From Streptomyces umbrinus (GTDB lineage: Bacteria > Actinomycetota > Actinomycetes > Streptomycetales > Streptomycetaceae), in NCBI RefSeq assembly GCF_030817415.1, contig NZ_JAUSZI010000002.1:1116001-1180000 (forward strand): a stretch of DNA of 64,000 bases, written 5' to 3'. This document shows, in pieces, positions 18,282 through 26,853 of this stretch. A program made the translations under genes and the position numbers. Under the pieces are notes generated by a model. It saw only the letters and a list, made by a program, of their open reading frames with translations, was not told the origin of the DNA and ran no database searches. The stretch's first letter is position 1. Each line of letters opens with the position of its first letter.

Positions 18282-18491
18282 ACGATAAATTTTACCGTTC
18301 TGGCCTCACTGAATGCGGGCCTTCGCAGGAATCACACCTTCGCCTCCACCCTCCCTTACCTGGTCTTCAACACCTGTGGCTTCAGGCCGAGTTGCCTGTC
18401 GTGACGATGGCCGGTCCGACACTCCCGCACCCCGTGTAACACCCCTTCGTCTCGGGCAGTCCTCCGATCACGGCGACACACGAGGAGCGGC

Positions 18492-19574
18492 ATGGACATC
18501 GGCGTCTTCATCCCCATCGGCAACAACGGCTGGCTCATATCGAAGAGCTCGCCGCAGTACCTGCCGAGCTTCGAGCTGAACAAGACCGTGGTGCAGAGGG
18601 CCGAGGCGCACGGGTTCGATTTCGCCCTGTCGATGATCAAGCTCAAGGGCTTCGGTGGCGAGACCGGGTTCTGGGATCACAACCTGGAGTCCTTCACCTT
18701 GATGGCCGGCCTGGCCGCCGTCACCGAACGGATCAAGTTGTACGCCTCCACACCGATCCTCGCACTGCCACCGGCAATCGTCGCGCGGATGGCCGTGACG
18801 GTCGACTCGATCGCCCCCGGCCGCTTCGGCGTCAACATCGTCACGGGCTGGGCGCCCGGGGAGTACGCGCAGATGGGCCTGTGGCCCGGCGACGAGCACT
18901 TCGGCAACCGCTACGCCCGCGCGGTCGAGTACGTCACCGTGATGAAGGAGCTGTGGAGTGAGGGTGTCAGCAACTTCAAGGGCGAGTTCTACGAGATGGA
19001 TGACTGCGTGCTGTCACCGCGGCCGGCGAACGGGCACATCGACATCGTCGCCGCGGGCCAGAGCAGCACGGGAATGAGGTTCGCCGCCGAGCACGCCGAG
19101 TACAACTTCATCCTGGGCAGCGGTGTGAACACTCCCCTCGCGCTCTCGGACACCACGGCCGCGCTCGTGGACATGGCACGCGGGACCGCCCGTGACGTCG
19201 GGGCGCTCTCCCTCTTCATGGTCATCGCGGACGAGACCGACGAGGCCGCCCGGGCGAAGTGGCAGGACTACCACGACAACGCCGACCTCGAAGCGCTGGC
19301 GTACATGGCGGGTGAATCGGCCACGGACACGGCCGCCGACGGCTCCTCGACCGCCCGGACCATCTCGCTGCCCGAGGGGGCCGTGAACTTCAACATGGGC
19401 ACGCTCGTCGGCTCGTACGAGACCGTCGCGAGGATGCTCGACGAGGTCGCCGGGGTCGCCGGCACCAAGGGGATCATGCTGGTCTTCGACGATTTCCTCG
19501 AAGGCATCGAGACCTTCGGTACGCGCGTCCAGCCGCTGATGAAGTGCCGCTCGGACAGGCCGACCGCGGCCTGA
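18492..19574 (+). CDS. rutA: Pyrimidine monooxygenase RutA-like flavin enzyme
   Basis: This is a 360-residue luciferase-like monooxygenase. It matches the E. coli RutA sequence as I recall it over nearly its whole length: [93 protein letters not shown] and [10 protein letters not shown]. RutA opens the uracil or thymine ring using reduced FMN and O2, giving a ureidoacrylate-type product. RutA needs the flavin reductase RutF, and further breakdown normally needs RutB-E. None of these lies nearby, so this is an orphan copy. GAGGAG precedes the ATG at a normal distance. A role on another pyrimidine-like heterocycle is possible. Confidence 0.88.
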   Translation: MDIGVFIPIGNNGWLISKSSPQYLPSFELNKTVVQRAEAHGFDFALSMIKLKGFGGETGFWDHNLESFTLMAGLAAVTERIKLYASTPILALPPAIVARMAVTVDSIAPGRFGVNIVTGWAPGEYAQMGLWPGDEHFGNRYARAVEYVTVMKELWSEGVSNFKGEFYEMDDCVLSPRPANGHIDIVAAGQSSTGMRFAAEHAEYNFILGSGVNTPLALSDTTAALVDMARGTARDVGALSLFMVIADETDEAARAKWQDYHDNADLEALAYMAGESATDTAADGSSTARTISLPEGAVNFNMGTLVGSYETVARMLDEVAGVAGTKGIMLVFDDFLEGIETFGTRVQPLMKCRSDRPTAA

Positions 19575-19648
19575 GGGCGAGGAGTGAGCCAGACCACAAC
19601 AAAAACGGTGCCGTATCGATAGCGGCAGGGCTACTCTGGTGATTGAGG

Positions 19649-19669
19649 TGAACGAAACAGTTTCGTTCA
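19649..19669. promoter_or_regulatory. Perfect 21-bp palindrome, putative operator
   Basis: Two perfect 10-bp arms, TGAACGAAAC and GTTTCGTTCA, flank a single A. The site lies 13 bp after a possible -10 hexamer (TACTCT, 19631-19636), about where transcription would start, and 64 bp before the response-regulator gene. GAAAC/GTTTC arms resemble TetR-family operators. No TetR gene is adjacent. Confidence 0.7.
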
Positions 19670-19733
19670 GGGCTCCGCGCATGTCCCCGGCGAGGACGCC
19701 GCCCATCGCCCCTCCCCATGGAGAACGCCTGCC

Positions 19734-20432
19734 ATGACCTCCGTACTCATCGTGAACGACCAGTCCCTGCAGCGGCTCGGTCTGCGGATGCTCCTGGCCG
19801 CGGAGCCCGACCTGACCGTCGTCGGCGAAGCGGCGACCGGAGCCGAGGCAGTCCGTCTCAGCGCCGGACTCCGCCCCGACGTCGTCCTGTTGGACAGCGG
19901 CGTCGCCGACACGGACGGCGTCGCGACCATCCGCCGTATCGCCCACCCCTCCCTCCTCCCGCTGGTTTCGGAACTCGCCGGAGCCGGTGGGCAGCGCCCG
20001 CGCGTGCTCGTCCTGACACCTGCCGGTCGGGAGAGAAGCGCCTACGCCGCCCTGCGCGCCGGAGCGGCCGGATTCCTTCTCCAGGACGCCACTCCCGACG
20101 AACTGACCGCGGCCATCCGTATCGTGGCCGCGGGAGACGCCGTGATCACTCCAGGCCTGACCCGCACGCTCATCGAGACGGTCCGCCAGCAGCGCCCCGT
20201 CCGCCCGCTCGACGGGCAGGTCGGCCTCGGCACCCTCACCGGGCGCGAACGCGACGTCCTCACCGCCGTCGCGTCCGGCTGGTCCAACGCCGAGATCGCC
20301 GAGCGCCTGTCGATCGCCCCGACCACCGTGAAGACCCACGTCAGCAACATCCTCGCCAAGATCGGCGCCCACGCCCGCGTCCAGGCGGTGGTCTTCGCCT
20401 ACGAGTCCGGCCTGGTGCGACCGGCGGCCTGA
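19734..20432 (+). CDS. Orphan LuxR/NarL-type response regulator with atypical receiver
   Basis: This is a 232-residue protein with an N-terminal receiver domain (about 1-125) and a C-terminal LuxR helix-turn-helix (160-222; LTGRERDVLTAVASGWSNAEIAERL and TVKTHVSNILAKIGAHARVQAV). The phospho-acceptor Asp54 (VVLLDSG) is present. The usual acidic pair is Asn8-Asp9, and the conserved Lys of the active site is Gln117 (GFLLQDA). The usual MxxP loop after the Asp is also missing. Phosphorylation may therefore be weak or absent. No histidine kinase is adjacent. The ATG at 19734 follows the palindrome at 19649-19669, which is probably its operator. Confidence 0.9.
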   Translation: MTSVLIVNDQSLQRLGLRMLLAAEPDLTVVGEAATGAEAVRLSAGLRPDVVLLDSGVADTDGVATIRRIAHPSLLPLVSELAGAGGQRPRVLVLTPAGRERSAYAALRAGAAGFLLQDATPDELTAAIRIVAAGDAVITPGLTRTLIETVRQQRPVRPLDGQVGLGTLTGRERDVLTAVASGWSNAEIAERLSIAPTTVKTHVSNILAKIGAHARVQAVVFAYESGLVRPAA

Positions 20433-20670
20433 CACCGATCGGGACGCGCCCGTCGGCCGCGATCACCGGTGGGCGCGCGCTGATCCCGAAATCTGGCGGA
20501 CCGTAGCCGCCTGCCACCCGACCGTCACGATTCCGGACGCCCGGGCCCTTACAGGCGCCGTTACCCTCGTCGGATTCACACGGAGTTCCCCGCCCGGGTG
20601 CAGGCCGAGGCGATCGTGGCGCATTCTTGCTGTGTCAGCCACTCGGCGGCGCACGGACGAGGTAGGGCCG

Positions 20671-23223
20671 ATGACTGGGAGAGCCGAGCACGACACCCGG
20701 ACGCCCGGACGCCTGGCCGCGCTGCTGACCGGGATCACGGCGGAGGCGATCGGCGCGGCCGACGCCTTCGCGGGAGGCGTGTACCTGCGGTCCAGCACAC
20801 CCGGGCTGCTGCGGCTGGCCGTGCTCTCGGGGCTGCCCGGGCCGCTGTTCCGCCCCTGGTGGCGCCTGCACGTCGACCGTCGGTTCCCCGTCGCTGACGC
20901 CTACCGGCTGGGCGTCCAGGTGGTGCTCCCGGACGCCACGGAGACGATGCGCCGCTACCCCCAGTTCGCGGCGGGCCTGCCGTTCCAGTTCGGGTCCGTG
21001 TACGTGCCCGTGGTCGGAGGGTCGACGGTCTACGGCGTACTGACCCTCCTGCGCCCCTCGACGTCGGACGCCACCACGGTGCTGCCCGACCGTGACCGCA
21101 TGGCTCAACTGGCCGAGGATCTGGGCGCGGCGCTGCGGAGCCTGGAGGACGGCGACGGGTCTCCGGTCGCCTGGGACGACGAACCGCTGTGCGTACGGCC
21201 ACCGGCGGCCGGGCCCCCTGCCGCGCCCATCGGGCGTTTCACCTGGGATCCGGCAACGGATGTCGTGACCGCCGACAACCGTCTCCGTGCCCTGCTCGGG
21301 GTGGCGCCGGGAGCGTCCGCCGACACCCCCCAGGCGCTCGCGGACGCCGTGGCCGCCGCCGACTCCCATCAGATCCTGGCCGCCCTGCGGGAGACGGCCG
21401 CGGGCAGACCGCCGCCGCTGCCCCTGCACGTGCACGCCGTCGACGGCACCCTTCGGCTGCTGGAGCTCTGGACCCCGCACGACACGTCCGTACCGCCCGG
21501 AGGGCACCCCGTCCGCGGCATCGTGCTCGATCCGGACATCGGCTCGGCGGCCGACAAGGCGGCCGACCTACTCCCGGAGGGCGTGTTCTGCCTCGACCGG
21601 CTGGGCCTGATCGTCTACGCGAATCCGCGGGCGGCGGAGCTCCTGGGCCGGCCACGGTCCGAGCTTCTGGGCCGCATCCTGTGGGAGGCGGTGCCATGGA
21701 TGGACAGGCCCGCCTACGAGGACCACCTTCGGGAAGCCCTGCTGTCACCGCATCCGGTGCACTGCCACGTCGTACGGCCGCTCCAGGACGAGGACAAACC
21801 CCTCGCGGATCCCCAGGGAGGTGACTGGTTCTCGCTCTCCGTCTTTCCGGGTCCCGACATCCTGACCTGCAAGCTCGTTCCGGCCAACCGTATGGCGGAC
21901 CCGCCTCCCGAACCGGCGCCGCAACCCGGGACAAACGCACCGGCCGACGCGCCCCTGGCCGACGGATCCCCGGCCGCGGTCACCTCGATGGCCCCGCTGT
22001 ACCGCCCGATCATCCTCGCGATCGCGCTGACCGAGGCGGTCACCGCCCACCAGGTGTCCGCGGTCGTGATGCAGGAACTGCTGCCGGCCTTCGGCGGCCG
22101 TCGGCTCGCCATCTACCTGCTGCAGGACCGGCATCTGTATCTGGCCTGGGAATCGGGCTTCCCGAAGGGATTCCTCGCGCCGTTCGACGGGGTCCGTCTG
22201 GACACCCGGCTGCCCGGCGTGGAGACCCTCACCACCGGTAAGCCGCTCTTCTTCGAGTCGATGCACCAGCTCACAGCCGCCTATCCCGGCATCCCGCTCG
22301 ACGCCACGGAGGGCGCCCGCGCCTTCCTGCCCCTCATCGCCTCCGGGCGCCCCGTCGGCTCGTGCATCCTGGGCTTCGACCGTCCCCGCGACTTCAGCAC
22401 CGAGGAACGTACGGTGCTCACCGCCCTCGCCGGGCTGATCGCCCACGCCATGGAGAAGGCACACCGCTACGACACCGAGGCCGCGCTCGCCCGCGGGCTC
22501 CAGCAGGCGCTCCTCCCCCGGCGCCTGTCCGGCCACCCGCGGGTGGAGACCGTCGGGCGCTATCTGGCGGGCACCCAGGGAATGGACGTGGGAGGCGACT
22601 GGTACGACGTGGTCGAGTCCGGGGACGGTCTGGCGCTGGTCATCGGCGACGTCCAGGGACACGGCGTCCAGGCCGCCGCCACCATGGGTCAACTGCGCAG
22701 TGCCGTAAGGGCGTTCGCGCTCGGCGACCATCCGCCCGACGAGGTCCTCAGCGGCACCAACCGGCTCCTGATCGACCTCGATCCCGGCCTGTTCGCCAGT
22801 TGCTGCTACATCCGGCTGGACCCCATCACCGGTCTGGCCCGGGTCGCCCGCGCCGGCCATCCGCCGCCGATCCTGCGCTACCCGGACGGCCGTACGCACG
22901 TCCTGGACATCCCCGGCGGCGTCGTGCTCGGCGTCGACCAGCACGCCCAGTACCCGGTGACGGAGTTGCAGCTGGAGCCCGGCGCCATCCTCGCGCTCTA
23001 CACGGACGGTCTGGTCGAACGGCCCGGCGTCGACATCGACGAGGGCATCACCGCTCTGCGGGTGGCCCTGGCCCGGGCCGGTTCCCCCGCTACCCGCCCC
23101 GGCGGCCGTTCACTGGCCGCCGTCGCGGACCGCCTCACCGCCAAGGCCCGGCACGTCGCCGACCGCCCCGACGACATAGCGCTGCTGCTGACGGCACGCC
23201 GCCCAAGGGGGCGCCACCGCTGA
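20671..23223 (+). CDS. SpoIIE-type PP2C phosphatase with GAF and PAS sensors, no ATPase domain
   Basis: This is an 850-residue soluble protein. Residues 1-165 form a GAF domain, followed by a degenerate PAS-like segment (190-290), a PAS domain (300-420; LPEGVFCLDRLGLIVYANPRAAELLG), a GAF domain (455-605), and a SpoIIE phosphatase domain (620-845) with GGDWYD and GDVQGHG metal motifs and the TDGLVE segment. Unlike the other two phosphatases in the window it ends after the phosphatase domain, so it can only dephosphorylate. The ATG at 20671 has GAGG eight bases upstream; the frame is open 39 bp further up without a signal. It is cut off from the response regulator by 238 bp and is probably a single-gene unit. 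Confidence 0.92.
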   Translation: MTGRAEHDTRTPGRLAALLTGITAEAIGAADAFAGGVYLRSSTPGLLRLAVLSGLPGPLFRPWWRLHVDRRFPVADAYRLGVQVVLPDATETMRRYPQFAAGLPFQFGSVYVPVVGGSTVYGVLTLLRPSTSDATTVLPDRDRMAQLAEDLGAALRSLEDGDGSPVAWDDEPLCVRPPAAGPPAAPIGRFTWDPATDVVTADNRLRALLGVAPGASADTPQALADAVAAADSHQILAALRETAAGRPPPLPLHVHAVDGTLRLLELWTPHDTSVPPGGHPVRGIVLDPDIGSAADKAADLLPEGVFCLDRLGLIVYANPRAAELLGRPRSELLGRILWEAVPWMDRPAYEDHLREALLSPHPVHCHVVRPLQDEDKPLADPQGGDWFSLSVFPGPDILTCKLVPANRMADPPPEPAPQPGTNAPADAPLADGSPAAVTSMAPLYRPIILAIALTEAVTAHQVSAVVMQELLPAFGGRRLAIYLLQDRHLYLAWESGFPKGFLAPFDGVRLDTRLPGVETLTTGKPLFFESMHQLTAAYPGIPLDATEGARAFLPLIASGRPVGSCILGFDRPRDFSTEERTVLTALAGLIAHAMEKAHRYDTEAALARGLQQALLPRRLSGHPRVETVGRYLAGTQGMDVGGDWYDVVESGDGLALVIGDVQGHGVQAAATMGQLRSAVRAFALGDHPPDEVLSGTNRLLIDLDPGLFASCCYIRLDPITGLARVARAGHPPPILRYPDGRTHVLDIPGGVVLGVDQHAQYPVTELQLEPGAILALYTDGLVERPGVDIDEGITALRVALARAGSPATRPGGRSLAAVADRLTAKARHVADRPDDIALLLTARRPRGRHR

Positions 23224-23259
23224 GCGACAGCGCTCCGTGCGGCGCTCGCCGTACGGGGC

Positions 23260-24027
23260 TCAACCGCGCGGTGGAGGAATCGGGCGCCCGAGACGCACGG
23301 GGACGCCCGGCGAGTAGAGCACGCTCACCGGTTCACCCATCGGCGCCGGCAGCCCGGCCGACTCCACCAGGTTCTCCTCGCACTCGACCAGCGTCGCCCG
23401 GTGCAGCGGCCAGCGCGGATGGTCGTTCGGCAGAAAGCCCGCGTCGCCGAAGAACGGGTTGTGCATGCCCCACCGGGCGGTCAGGAAGTGCTCAAGACCC
23501 GTCGGCTCGGTTATGCGCTCCCCGGGCCTGATGACGAGGCGGCTGTACGCCCCACGCGGTCCCGGCACGCGCCTCGCGCTGGTGTAGTCGACGGTGTCCT
23601 CACCGGTCCGCACGGACATACGGGACCACACGTACGGCAGCCGGAACGCGAGCCGCCCCATGACCACCGGCACGAGCCGGGAGGCGTCCATGGAGCGGAA
23701 GACCACACCGCGTCGGCCGTGCGCGTCCACCGAGTACAGGCGCACGTTGGTCTCCGGGAAGGAGCCGAGGTAGGGCACTCCCGGCAGGCGCAGCCAGCCC
23801 ACCTTGTGCATCCGGAACGCGACCAGCCCCACGAAGGTGACTCCGTCAACGGTGTCGGGAACGGTGCCGTCCGGCAGCAGCCCCGCCACGTCCGCCGGAT
23901 CGACGGCCCAGTGCACGAAGGTGAGGTCCAGCCACTGCTGGGTGAGCAGGGGGCGACGGAGTGCGACCGGGGCGTCGGGCGTGATCGGTTCCGGCACGGA
24001 CGAGGTGATCGACACGAGCGAAAGCAT
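23260..24027 (-). CDS. DUF2071 (YqjF-like) protein
   Basis: This 255-residue protein has the DUF2071/YqjF pattern: QQWLDLTFVHWAVDPADVAGLLPDGTVPDTVDGVTFVGLVAF, LPGVPYLGSFPETNVRLYSVDAHGRRGVVFRSMDASRL, and FLTARWGMHNPF. The fold is related to acetoacetate decarboxylase, but catalysis has not been shown for this family and the function is unknown. The frame is open far upstream to 24669, but AGGGG stands before the ATG at 24027 and the conserved domain starts just after it. It is convergent with the phosphatase gene, 36 bp away. The next leftward gene upstream is a hypothetical 134 bp away. Confidence 0.8.
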   Translation of the reverse strand: MLSLVSITSSVPEPITPDAPVALRRPLLTQQWLDLTFVHWAVDPADVAGLLPDGTVPDTVDGVTFVGLVAFRMHKVGWLRLPGVPYLGSFPETNVRLYSVDAHGRRGVVFRSMDASRLVPVVMGRLAFRLPYVWSRMSVRTGEDTVDYTSARRVPGPRGAYSRLVIRPGERITEPTGLEHFLTARWGMHNPFFGDAGFLPNDHPRWPLHRATLVECEENLVESAGLPAPMGEPVSVLYSPGVPVRLGRPIPPPRG

Positions 24028-24161
24028 CGCAGGCCCCTGTCCGGGGCACGGCGAGAACGCGTGCGGTGTGACGCGTCTGGCACCGGTGCACCCCGGTGCC
24101 GTCGTCCCAGGCCCCACCGTCGTACGTCGGCCCCGGACGGGTCCCGGGGCCGCGGCGGGGG

Positions 24162-24593
24162 TCAGACATCGGTGGGCAGGCCGCTCACCTCCGCGATGCC
24201 GCGCAGCTCCTCGTCCTGGCGGTGTCGTTCGCCGATGAAGTCGGCGATCTCCTGGCACCTGGCCGGATCGGCCGCGGTGCCGGAGTCCGTGACGACCCTG
24301 ACGGGTCCGACCTCGTCGGTCTCGATCTCGACGATCTGGTTGTCCAGCCGTCCCGTGACGGCGACGGCCACGACGAGGGACGCCTCGTCGCGGACCTCCT
24401 GCGAGACGCCGGCGCCGTCCTCGCCCTCGAGACTCAACTCGATCGGCCCAGCCCGTTGCTCCTGCATCGCCTCCAGCACTGGCTCGACCATGCGGAGCAG
24501 CAACGCGTAGTCCGACGGCGCCATCCGCACGCGCAACAGGTCGAGATAGAGGTCCACTGGCCGGTCTTCGGGCGGAAACTCTGATTCGCTCAT
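24162..24593 (-). CDS. Hypothetical acidic protein
   Basis: This 143-residue, acidic, soluble protein belongs to no family I recognise. It starts MSESEFPPEDRPVDLYLDLLRVRMAPSDYALLLRMVEPVLEAMQEQ, contains a helix-rich first half and a beta-rich middle (LVVAVAVTGRLDNQIVEIETDEVGPVRVV), and ends in a helical tail. There is no signal peptide or membrane segment. GGGGAAG stands upstream of the ATG at 24593, while the frame extends 48 bp further without a better start. It lies between the DUF2071 gene and the DEAD-box helicase, all leftward, but with gaps over 95 bp, so an operon is uncertain. Confidence 0.6.
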   Translation of the reverse strand: MSESEFPPEDRPVDLYLDLLRVRMAPSDYALLLRMVEPVLEAMQEQRAGPIELSLEGEDGAGVSQEVRDEASLVVAVAVTGRLDNQIVEIETDEVGPVRVVTDSGTAADPARCQEIADFIGERHRQDEELRGIAEVSGLPTDV

Positions 24594-24692
24594 GGGACTC
24601 GACTTCCCCGATGTGGCCAACATGATCGCATCTGGGACCAAAATGGTGGATCTCCGCGCCCACCGCCACTCGGGAACCGGCTCGTGCCCGGT

Positions 24693-26222
24693 CTACGCGC
24701 CGCGACGGACCCGGGCGGCCTTACGCGCCTCGGCCGTCTGCCGGGCCTCGGCGGACCGGCGGGACTCGCCACCGGCACGTCCCGGACGGGTGCCCATGCC
24801 GCGGAACGGCGTACCGCCGCGCTGGGGGCGCTCCGTGACCGGCGCACTTCCGTTGACGGGGATCCCGGAGGGCGCCTGAGCACCGGTGATGCGGCTCAGC
24901 TCGGCCTCTCCCGAGCGGACCTGGATGATCTGCGGCCTGATGCGGGCGTCGGACATCAGGCGCGTCATGTCGCGGCGCTGATTGGGCAGAACGAGCGTGA
25001 CGACGCTGCCGGACTCCCCGGCGCGGGCCGTACGTCCTCCACGGTGCAGGTAGTCCTTGTGGTCGGCGGGCGGGTCCACGTTGACGACGAGGTCGAGGTC
25101 GTCGATGTGGATGCCTCGGGCCGCGACGTTGGTCGCCACCAGCACCGTGACCTGGCCGTCCTTGAACTGGGCCAGCGTGCGGGTGCGCTGGGGCTGCGAC
25201 TTGCCGCCGTGCAGCGCCGCGGCCTTCACCCCGCTGCCCAGCAGGTGCCGGGTGAACTGGTCCACGGCGTGCTTGGTGTCCAGGAACATCAGCACCCGCC
25301 CGTCTCGGGCGGCGATCTCCGTGGCGGTGGCGTGCTTGTCGGCCCCGTGCACGTACAGCACGTGGTGCTCCATCGTGGTGACCGTGCCCGCCGAAGGGTC
25401 GACCGAGTGGACCACCGGGTCGTGGAGATAGCGCCGGACCAGGAGGTCGATGTTGCGGTCCAGGGTGGCCGAGAACAGCATCCGCTGGCCGTCGGGCCGT
25501 ACCTGGTCGAGCAGCTCCGTGACCTGGGGCATGAAGCCCATGTCTGCCATCTGGTCGGCCTCGTCCAGCACGGTGATCTCCACCCGGTCCAGGCGGCAGT
25601 CCTTGCGCTCGACGAGATCCATGAGACGGCCCGGGGTCGCGACGACGACCTCGGCACCGGCCCTCAGCGCCCCGGCCTGCCGGCCGATCGACATACCGCC
25701 GACGACGGTGGCCAGCCGCAGCTTCAGCGGCCGGGCGTACGGGGTCAGCGCGTCGGTGACCTGCTGGGCCAGCTCACGGGTGGGAACGAGGATCATCGCG
25801 AGCGGCTTCCGGGGCTCGGCACGCCGCCCGGCCAGGCGCACGAGGAGTGCCAGGCCGAAGGCGAGCGTCTTGCCGGAGCCGGTGCGCCCGCGACCGAGGA
25901 CGTCACGGCCCGCGAGGGAGTTGGGCAGCGTGGCGGCCTGGATCGGGAACGGCTCGGTCACACCGAGGCGGTTGAGAGTCTCCAGCAACTCGGCGGGCAG
26001 GCCCAGTTCACCGAAGGTCGTGACCGCGGGGAGGCCCGGGGTGACGGTGGTCGGCGGTGTGAACTCTCCCTGCGGCGCGGCGGGCCGGCGCCCATTGCCA
26101 CCCGACCGGGTGACGGGCCGCCCCTGGCTCTGCGGACGGGCACGGCCGCCCCGGCCGGAGCCGCCGAAGCCGTCCTTGCGGCCCTTGGAATAACCATCGT
26201 TCGTGCGAGCTGAACGGTTCAT
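24693..26222 (-). CDS. DEAD-box RNA helicase
   Basis: This is a 509-residue helicase with basic, glycine- and arginine-rich ends. The motifs are complete: a Q motif (TFGELGLPAELLETL ... FPIQAATLP), motif I GRTGSGKT, Ia PTRELAQQ, II DEAD, III SAT, and the second RecA domain with ARGIHIDDLDLVVN and HRGGRTARAG. These enzymes unwind structured mRNA and are commonly needed in the cold. cspA lies directly upstream on the same strand, which supports that role, although a terminator separates them. The ATG at 26222 follows GAGGAAGG, which is buried in a hairpin (26231-26257). An upstream in-frame start at 26273 would lie above that hairpin and is less likely. Confidence 0.95.
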   Translation of the reverse strand: MNRSARTNDGYSKGRKDGFGGSGRGGRARPQSQGRPVTRSGGNGRRPAAPQGEFTPPTTVTPGLPAVTTFGELGLPAELLETLNRLGVTEPFPIQAATLPNSLAGRDVLGRGRTGSGKTLAFGLALLVRLAGRRAEPRKPLAMILVPTRELAQQVTDALTPYARPLKLRLATVVGGMSIGRQAGALRAGAEVVVATPGRLMDLVERKDCRLDRVEITVLDEADQMADMGFMPQVTELLDQVRPDGQRMLFSATLDRNIDLLVRRYLHDPVVHSVDPSAGTVTTMEHHVLYVHGADKHATATEIAARDGRVLMFLDTKHAVDQFTRHLLGSGVKAAALHGGKSQPQRTRTLAQFKDGQVTVLVATNVAARGIHIDDLDLVVNVDPPADHKDYLHRGGRTARAGESGSVVTLVLPNQRRDMTRLMSDARIRPQIIQVRSGEAELSRITGAQAPSGIPVNGSAPVTERPQRGGTPFRGMGTRPGRAGGESRRSAEARQTAEARKAARVRRGA

Positions 26223-26230
26223 GAAGAACC

Positions 26231-26257
26231 TTCCTCGATAGGGCACGTATCGAGGAA
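26231..26257 (-). promoter_or_regulatory. Leader hairpin covering the helicase ribosome-binding site
   Basis: In the transcript, TTCCTCGATA pairs perfectly with TATCGAGGAA across a seven-base loop. The second arm contains GAGGAA of the Shine-Dalgarno sequence. Past a two-base GG bulge, GAGAA upstream can also pair with the UUCUU just before the ATG, so the stem could reach the start codon. Confidence 0.7.
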
Positions 26258-26370
26258 TTCTCGGCGGACACAAGCCGAACGAATTGCAAGAACGAGCCGG
26301 GTGCGAGACCGGAAAATGATCCGGCCGCAGCGATGTGACACAAGAAGGAGGCCCGGTCGGGGACCCCTGG

Positions 26371-26415
26371 AAAAATCAGCAAGCTGGGGCCCCACCGCGA
26401 GGTGGGACCCCAGCT
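26371..26415 (-). terminator. Intrinsic terminator of cspA
   Basis: A 15-bp stem (AGCTGGGGTCCCACC with one G-U pair) closes a four-base loop 18 bp after the cspA stop. In the leftward transcript it is followed by TGCTGATTTTT, so it is a classical rho-independent terminator with a U-run, uncommon in this GC-rich genome. Confidence 0.9.
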
Positions 26416-26433
26416 GCCTTGTGCGATTCGACG

Positions 26434-26637
26434 TCAGGCAGGCGTGATGTTCTCCGCCTGCGGGCCCTTCTGACCCTGGGTGATGTCGAAGTTCACCTTC
26501 TGGCCCTCCTGGAGCTCACGAAAGCCCTGGGTGGCGATGTTCGAGTAGTGGGCGAAGACGTCGGGGCCGCCGCCCTCCTGCTCGATGAAGCCGAAGCCCT
26601 TTTCCGAGTTGAACCACTTGACGGTTCCAGTAGCCAT
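26434..26637 (-). CDS. cspA: Cold-shock protein (CspA family)
   Basis: This is a 67-residue single cold-shock domain. It carries both nucleic-acid-binding motifs, KGFGFIEQ (RNP1) and VFAHYS (RNP2-like), after [10 protein letters not shown], and ends [12 protein letters not shown]. These proteins bind single-stranded RNA and DNA and loosen mRNA structure. The ATG at 26637 has GGGGAAA upstream; the longer frame to 26766 is leader sequence. The 216 bp upstream, before the BrkB gene, is relatively AT-rich and probably forms a long 5' leader as in other cold-shock genes. The strong terminator downstream isolates it from the helicase gene. Paralogues are numerous in Streptomyces, so the symbol denotes the family only. 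Confidence 0.96.
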   Translation of the reverse strand: MATGTVKWFNSEKGFGFIEQEGGGPDVFAHYSNIATQGFRELQEGQKVNFDITQGQKGPQAENITPA

Positions 26638-26853
26638 GTCATTTCCCCTTCGGGGCAGTACCCGGGGGTCCGCACTGTGTGAACCCCTGCGTCGCCGCAA
26701 TGAACCCGTCCGGAAAGAGCGCCGGAAATACAAAAGCGCCCGGCGATATGTAATCATCCGAGCCACTTGAAGTGTGCGGGAACTACAATTGCAACTGGAT
26801 CAAGAGTATCACGACACACCCACACGGCAACGGCTGACCCGCCCTTCCGTAGT

